This document shows positions 58,150-64,000 of a stretch of DNA of 64,000 nucleotides, piece by piece. The stretch is taken from contig NC_080057.1 in the NCBI RefSeq assembly GCF_026212465.1, positions 15,800,487-15,864,486 on the forward strand, given 5' to 3'. Under the pieces are notes generated by a model. The model was not told the origin of the DNA. It ran no database searches and was given only the letters and a program-made list of their open reading frames with translations. How positions within the stretch are numbered: position 1 is the first letter of the stretch; the number at the start of each line of letters is the position of its first letter. The translations under genes and the position numbers were made by a program. This DNA is from Amaranthus tricolor. Lineage: Eukaryota; Streptophyta; Magnoliopsida; Caryophyllales; Amaranthaceae.

Positions 58150-59640
58150 CAACGAATGTTGAACTGAACATTAAAATGAGGTTTGAGAGTGTCAGTGGGA
58201 TTCAAATCTTACCTGTTTTGAATGATGACCATTTGGAGGTTTTGAGGGGTGTCATTGCAATGAGGTCTCTTCCCACTAATTTGTATGTGGAAACGGTGCC
58301 TATATGTACTCAACAGACTATTCGATTGACAGAGTAACAACCTACATATCCTCCCTCATACAATACAAGCTCACAAATGCCCTCATACAACATTCCATCA
58401 TTTGAATATGGAATGGGATTTTTCAGTAGAATGTTACACGACGATCAATTTGACATGCAGTCCATTTAGTTCACATTTTACTGCACCTGTACATGAAGGG
58501 TCGTCGGTGTCAATGTTGCAGAAACCTGGTCCATCTACCTCAAACAATGACATTTCATCACTGATGCAGTTGCACAGTTACTCTCCTTCGCAAGAACATG
58601 TTCAAGCAACACCATCTCAAACTTTGGTGACTGCTGAAATTGTTGTAAACAACAAATTGTCTATTCTTGATATGTATGAGGATACGAACGACGAGGATGA
58701 GGGCGGAGATGAGGAAAATGTTATAAACAACGAGTTGTCTGTTGATGATGCTGTGGCTAGAACTCCATTGCCTTGATTCACTCAAATAAACAAGAATTAT
58801 GAGGGTGGACATGTATTGGGCTGATTCGGGAAGCCATACTTCGTTTGTTGTCGGGGGAGAATTTGAGAAGGGCATGATTTTCGACAGTAAGAAAGTGCTC
58901 CAAGAAATGGTGAAACTGTATCCATACAACGGAATCAGTTTTACACCACGGTGACATCGAATGAGAATGTCCTTCATCTTAAATGCAAGAGGAAGTGTGG
59001 TTGGTCACTACGTGGTACAAAAACAAATCTAAACACACATGCCTTTAAGATCGTATCTTACAAGGGCCTACATCGTGAGAACTGCGTGAATGAAGTTCCG
59101 CCCAGCAATCACTAACACTTGGACTCCTCCATAATCTGTGACTATGTGAAGTCGTTTGTGCAGAAAGATCCATGTTTGAGAGCTGAATTTATACAAGATC
59201 TCATCTCCAACAAATTTCAATTTGATGTTCCTATCGAAGAGCGTGGTATGCCAAACAGAAAGCTATTGCGGAAATTTTTGGGGATTGGGAAAGTTCGTAC
59301 AACAGACTTCCTTTTTTCATGCAAGCCCTCCAAGAGTCAAACCCCGGCACCGTAGTTTTATGGAAATACAAAGCTATTGCTGAAGGCTTTTACTACAGCA
59401 ATGGAGGTGTTTGAACGAGTGTTTTGGGCCTTCAAGCCTTGCATCAATGGGTTTAAACATTGCATGCTTGTTCTCTCTATCGATGGGACACACTTGTATG
59501 GGAAATATAAAGGCACACTTTTGGTTGCTACAAGTGTTGATGCTAATTTTCAGGTATTTCCTCTAGCATTTGCAATAGTTGAAGGGGAAAACACCTCCAG
59601 TTGGTTTCTAAGCTAATTTTCAGGTATCGCTATCTTTGCA
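58150..59640 (+). pseudogene. MULE transposase remnant
   Basis: N-terminal part, 58160-58340: MRFESVSGIQILPVLNDDHL and AMRSLPTNLYVETVPICTQQ. An acidic linker is at 58640-58776. The MuDR DNA-binding part (58800-59100) survives in shifted frames (TTVTSNENVLHLKCKRKCGW). The DDE region is at 59377-59616: FWAFKPCINGFKHCMLVLSI, DGTHLYGKYKGTLLVATSVD and FPLAFAIVEGENTSSW, with the first catalytic Asp in SIDGTH. It breaks off right after this block; the rest of the DDE domain and the SWIM finger are missing. Confidence 0.8.
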
Positions 59641-59773
59641 GAGCATCCCAGCGAGAGAGATGGGAGATCGGCGGTCCCTTAATTGTGCTTCAGGTAGCCA
59701 TTTAATTTCATACCATTTTTTAACTATTACGTACTTAACGGTGACTAAACTTAACTTGTGTTTTTCATTACAG

Positions 59774-60571
59774 TTATGGGCTTGGGAGCACATCCACGTT
59801 GGTAGGCCAGCTAGGGCTGCTAGCCGTCGATGGCAGGATGGCCAGGAGGAGGAAGACGATCAGGAGCATGCATATGAGGCTCCGCCACTCCCTCCACCAG
59901 ACGTGGCATACAATTGTAGGTATGTATAACTTATTGTTAAGTTTTCCACAAACCGCTTTATTTTGCTAATAATTTCTCATGAACGCTGTTATTATATGTA
60001 ATTAGGTGGCTAGTGCGGAGACTTACTCGTGTGCATGCAGCGAGGGGTCTACCGTATTACAGAGATGCATTCGATAGACTGAGCGAGTCTCAGGTGATCA
60101 ATTACACTATAAAAACTAATTTATTCATTGTTTCAATAAGTTAATTATGATGTTACTGACGGCGTGTTAATGCAGATGACGTGGGATCCGTACGTCGCTG
60201 AATTAGTCGATGCCATGCCCCTTTATCTTTGTGATCATCAGATGGAGTGGCGTGCCATGACAGTCCTCATCTGTTTCGAGGTAGTGGAGGCTCACCTCCC
60301 CGATAGAGTCTTGCGACAGTTCGGCCTTTGTCTGGCCGTCCTCGCCACGTGTGACACGAGTGTCCACTTGCGCAGGACAAACCGACGAGGAAAGGGGGAC
60401 GTGAGCTGGGCAGTTCAGCATGCCCCTTTCATTGACATGTGGGATCAGCAGTTGCAGCACGTCGTGGATGGTGCGCCTTTCCAAGACCGAATGGAGTATC
60501 ACGATCCATACATGGTATGGTATAGGAGCATTACCCGACGCTTCATCAACCCTAACTACACCCCACCCTAA
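59774..60571 (+). pseudogene. Plant mobile domain exons downstream of the MULE transposase
   Basis: Exons 59774-59919 (LWAWEHIHVGRPARAASRRW), 60006-60093 (RWLVRRLTRVHAARGLPYYR) and 60176-60571 (MTWDPYVAELVDAMPLYLCD; VLICFEVVEAHLPDRVLRQF), each bounded by AG and GT. The last ends in a stop at 60571. This is the C-terminal half of a PMD (MAIN-like) protein, homologous to 5636-6138. The N-terminal PMD exon present there is absent here. Confidence 0.75.
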
Positions 60572-61252
60572 ACTCATTATTAGCCAGCTTTTGGAGACAT
60601 CAGTGGATATGTGAGTTTTAGATGGATTTTTTTTTATCAATTTATAATTTCTGATATTATTAAATCGACTGATTATTGACTTATGCAGGCGTTTGACATG
60701 TTGGCTATACATGATGCATTGGGAGTCTTGAGCATATCACATCCCACCATACCGCAGATAGATGAAATTCAGGCAATGACTGTGAGTAGCTTATAGAGAC
60801 ATGGTCATGGTCAACTTATCCAGGGGCGGGACCAATCACAGCAGCGTTCACACCGTGAGGTAGACGAGAGTAGTAAGGGATAGACTCACACGTCTCCTAC
60901 AGCGTCCTCGCAGTTTTTTGACTTTTAGGAGGATTTCGCCGTACCCATGTCTGCGCCATACTCATCACAGGAGGGACCATCATCCAGCCAACAGACTTCT
61001 CCCTAGACTTCTGCCCCAGATCCTTTTACAACGGTAACTCAGTACTATCGTCGTCGGAGACCACGAGTTGATAGAGAGCAATTACATCGAATAAGTGAAT
61101 CAAGATCAGAATTTCTTTTGTTAATTTGTTGTAATCGGATTCTCTAGTACGTTGTATCCAAACAAATATTATCAATATTACTGACTTTTTTAATTGATTT
61201 TCTGTCCATAATCAACTTCACCATACACATTCATTATTTTCATTGAACTGAT
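60572..61252 (+). other. 3' part of the PMD gene copy, degraded
   Basis: A further acceptor-like TTATGCAG at about 60688 is followed by AFDMLAIHDALGVLSISHPT, with stops soon after (60796 onward). It reads like the C-terminal tail of a MAIN-like protein (Gln/Ser-rich, SQQTSP near 60990). Not intact. Confidence 0.4.
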
Positions 61253-61400
61253 TGTTGTTGTTGTTGTTGGTGTTGTTGCTGTTATTAATGTTGTTGTTGT
61301 TGTGGTGATTGTTGTTATTGTTGTGGTTGTTGCTGTTGTTGTTGTTGTGGTTGTTACTTTTGTTGTTGTTGATGATGTTGTTGCTGTTGTTGCTACGTTT
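61253..61400 (+). repeat. TTG/TTGTGG microsatellite
   Basis: Imperfect (TTG)n over about 145 bp. The 62-codon Leu-rich ORF over it is low complexity. Confidence 0.9.
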
Positions 61401-61721
61401 GTGGCTGGTGTGGTGCTTGCAGTTTGCAGCCTGGATGTTGCAGGAAAAACACCAACCAGACTGGCGCTTTATGACTGAGAGTAAACGCCAACCCTAGCGT
61501 TTTTACCTTGGCCAAATTTTTTTTATAATTTCAGTCAAGGTAAAAACGCCACCCGGGATGGCGCTTTTGCCTTGACTGACATTTTAAAAAAAATTGGCTA
61601 GGGTGAAAACGGCAACCTAGATGACGTTTTACCCTGGAAGCTTAGTTTGGTAAATAATTTTGCCACGCGTCTACTATGGAGTATTGTTTCTCAATAAAGC
61701 TTCCTTTGGTAATTTTAAATT

Positions 61722-61863
61722 AGGAAAAATTGCTGGGAATATTCTCACCTTTTGAGCGTTTTTTTTAATAATCCCAAAGGTGGGATTATTTAAAAAAATC
61801 CCAAAGGTGGGATTATTTAAAAAAAACGCCCCAAAGATGGAATTATTCCCATCAATTTTTCCT
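61722..61863. mobile_element. Small MITE with internal direct repeat
   Basis: Ends AGGAAAAATTGCTGGGAATA and, inverted, AGGAAAAATTGATGGGAATA. Inside, CCCAAAGGTGGGATTATTT is present twice in tandem. Confidence 0.65.
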
Positions 61864-62264
61864 TTTAAACTATCAAACTGGATTAAATTTTTGCGACTTT
61901 TGAATCGGACTCGAACTCAAAAATCAAAATCCAACTTTTTTTACTGGAGTTAAAATCAATTTATTGGAGTCCAAAGTCCAAATTTAAGTGCAAATAATTA
62001 AACAGTACATTATAAAATTTTATGTATGTGTAAGAAACTTTTATTCATCGTCAAAAAAACTTTTATTCAAACAATATGGTTATTCGGGTTTTGTTTCAAG
62101 CGCAATTAATTGATTATGATGTAAAGGATATTAAAGGCAAAATAAATTTAAAGAAGGGCTACATGTTTGAGAAACTTTGTCACACTAGAAATGTTAATAA
62201 ATGGATGAGTCTTTTTTGTTTTATAATTATTTAGGTGTTAACAAAATTTAAACAATGAAACTTT

Positions 62265-62265
<1 letters not shown>

Positions 62266-62297
<32 letters not shown>

Positions 62298-62322
62298 TAT
62301 TATTATTATTATTATTATTATA
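62266..62322. repeat. (AAT)n(ATT)n microsatellite
   Basis: A run of AAT switches to ATT at about 62298, making a self-complementary block. Confidence 0.9.
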
Positions 62323-62370
62323 TGGAAAATATTGTATGTAAAATCTATTTAAGTGTAATTTGCATTAAAA

Positions 62371-63204
62371 TTAGGAAAATTGTTCCGTGTATTCAGAGGT
62401 TTTAAAAATGCATCGTGTGTCCCTAAAAACTTTCAAATGCACAATGTATCCCCGAGGTTTGTAAAAAATGCACCAAATACCCCTAGACTCGTAACAAATG
62501 TTGATTTTCTTAGATTGAGACATAAACATCTAATTATATTAAATTCTTACAATGCATGTAATGCTACTGCAATGCTAAAACATTTAATTTTCAAGTGAAC
62601 TTAATTAATAAATCAAATTCTAGCACCCAAAAGTTTATAATTTAGAATGATCGAAGGAGTGATGTAATTTATGTTTTTAGGCTGTATTACTGCATAAATA
62701 TAAAGTACTACTCCCTCAGTCCCATAATAAGCATCGCACTTGCTTGGGCACGTAGTTTTAGGAGAAATGAGAAATGAGGTATAAGACGTATTACTTTATA
62801 ATATTTATTAATGAGAGAGGATAAAGTGGTTAACTTTTTAGTATGGAAAAATAAAAAGTGGGTTAGTTGGAAGAGAGAGAAATAATAATTTAATTTGAGC
62901 AAGGACAATAGAAGAGTGAGAAACAATATTTTAATTGAGACTTCATACTATAAAAGGAAGTGTGACATTTATTGTGGGACGGAAGGAAATAGCAAGTGTG
63001 ACATTTATTATGGGACGGAGGGAGTAAAAGGGAGTCAGTGTGTGTGCATAATTTTAATTTGATAAGTCAATGATATGTGCATTTGTTAGATGAGAAGAAC
63101 ATTTGGTGCATTTTTTTACAAATCTAAAGGTACACAGTGCATTTAAAATTTTTTAAAGGTATATGGTGCATTTTCAACTCAGGCGTACACGGAAAAATTT
63201 CTTA
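62371..63204. mobile_element. MITE with about 110 bp terminal inverted repeats, carrying a nested MITE
   Basis: The left end TTAGGAAAATTGTTCCGTGT continues with AAAATGCA, CAAATGCAC and AAAAAATGCACCAAAT words, mirrored in the right end (…GGTGCATTTTTTTACAAA … GTACACGGAAAAATTTC). No coding sequence. The family is not assigned. Confidence 0.7.
62711..63024. mobile_element. Stowaway-like MITE, 314 bp
   Basis: Ends CTCCCTCAGTCCCATAATAA and TTATTATGGGACGGAGGGAG are inverted repeats flanked by TA at 62709-62710 and 63025-63026. Near the right end the motif GTGTGACATTTATTRTGGGA is duplicated (62960 and 62996). Confidence 0.85.
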
Positions 63205-63470
63205 AATTTTAAGATGTCTATTTGAAGTATGAAATATATTGATTTTTCTATTTAATTTTTGTATTAATAAACCTAAGGTTTATTTGGGTCAAAAGGTGAG
63301 TATAGAGCACAAATAAAAATTCAAGATGGGATTGGATTGGATTCGGACTTAAGAAAATTCGTTGGATTGGATCAGACCAGATTCAAGAAAATATTAGACC
63401 GAACTTAGACTCAAAGTTCCAAGTCCAATAATTTTCAGACTGTATTTGAATTTGACAAAGTCCAATCTAC
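63205..63470. other. Spacer without recognised gene
   Basis: AT-rich; repeated GATTGGATT and CCAA words, no ORF. Confidence 0.4.
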
Positions 63471-63592
63471 ACCCCTAGGCCTCACACCTATCTCAAGATA
63501 CAAGCAGGGGGCAAGGACCGAACCCGTGACCTCTAAGGCGGGGGGGGGGGGGGGGGGGGGGGGGGGGAGTGTTACTCAGTGAGCTACTCCCC
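63470..63592 (-). mobile_element. tRNA-derived SINE interrupted by a poly-G run
   Basis: Minus strand starts GGGGAGTAGCTCACTGAGTA (A-box-like) and, after a long homopolymer, reads AGGTCACGGGTTCGGTCCTT (B-box, GGTTCGNNCC type), then a tRNA-unrelated tail. Such Pol III promoter pairs mark plant SINEs. The run of about 27 G (plus strand 63541-63567) sits between A and B boxes. Confidence 0.65.
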
Positions 63593-63599
63593 TATCCTT

Positions 63600-64000
63600 T
63601 AAAGACAATAATACTTGTACGAAGTATAGTAGAGTTTGGATAATGGGCTATTATTTAGTCCGGTCATGCCCCGACTAACATGATAAGAAAGGCATCGTTT
63701 CTTGGGATTGAACTAAACTTATTTACACTTAATTGACTAATAAACTTTAATTAATAATCAAATAAAAATAATTGATTATTTATAACTAATAGTCTTAATT
63801 TTTAATTACTATGTTGTTAATTGTAAATTATCAATTATCAATTACTATTTATTATTTAAATTTGATCTGAACTAAAATAAATTACCATGAATTTAAATCC
63901 AAAAAACATGTACGAAGATTAGTGAAAGACGTTGTAATTTTTAAATGGCAAAACTAGGGGCATCTAACAATCTAACATGATGAGAAAGACAATATTAAGG
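63600..64000. other. AT-rich spacer at window end
   Basis: No gene recognised. TAATTATCAATTA-type words are frequent. Confidence 0.4.

Larger units (their letters stand above)
58100..61672 (+). mobile_element. Mutator-like element carrying PMD exons
   Basis: Transposase remnants (58150-59620) are followed by PMD exons (59774-60571), a TTG microsatellite, subterminal AAACGCC...GGCGTTTTT repeats (61480-61640) and an end whose inverse reads GACGCGTGGCAAAATTATTT then ACCAAACTAAG. That end matches the element at 9643. The left end was not identified; GGGTT/CCCGAC-rich sequence at 57950-58100 may lie outside. Confidence 0.65.

Noticed and set aside
61309..61497. Leu-rich 62-codon ORF
   Set aside because: Translation of a TTG microsatellite.

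Overview
The window is nuclear DNA of a flowering plant, most likely a eudicot. It is AT-rich, has GT-AG introns, and is packed with plant transposable elements (CACTA, Mutator-like, Tat- and Athila-type Ty3/gypsy, Stowaway-like MITEs, a tRNA-derived SINE). No bacterial-style gene, tRNA, rRNA or CRISPR array was seen. I cannot name the species from sequence alone. Almost all coding sequence is transposon-derived and broken.

Layout. 1-1660: end of a minus-strand CACTA element. 1664-5640: 5'-truncated, dead Tat-lineage gypsy element. 5636-7350: minus-strand Mutator-like transposase remnant running into a plant mobile domain (PMD/MAIN-like) gene fragment. 8187-10875: two foldback elements, the second sharing its end sequence with the Mutator element near 61.6 kb. 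11396-23864: a complete but decayed 12.5 kb minus-strand Tat element with two LTRs, primer site, gag-PR-RT-RH-aRH-INT remnants and an antisense ORF; a 1375 bp CACTA element with a TCG duplication sits inside its protease region. 24240-30046: an Athila-type element with 1.5 kb LTRs and almost no coding capacity. 31906-35836: a related, truncated Athila copy.

35114-52074 is the most unusual part. It is a tandem array of four 4.14 kb units plus a partial fifth. Each unit is an almost complete palindrome holding four exons of a CPBP (CAAX/Rce1-like intramembrane protease) gene in both orientations, separated by a tiny loop, and each begins with an Athila LTR fragment whose TATA box points into the palindrome. 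Units alternate A-B-A-B, giving an 8,274 bp higher-order repeat. The internal LTR fragments are hybrids of the two outer ones, as expected if the array grew by unequal crossing-over between flanking LTRs. If transcribed, every unit would make a hairpin RNA with arms near 1.8 kb matching a CPBP gene. Two exons that look like an upstream part of a CPBP gene lie on the minus strand at 54293-55086, so the array may derive from its neighbour.

52075-64000: foldback fragments, Stowaway-like MITEs, a probable LTR, a second Mutator-like element with PMD exons (about 58.1-61.7 kb, plus strand), nested MITEs and a SINE interrupted by a poly-G run.
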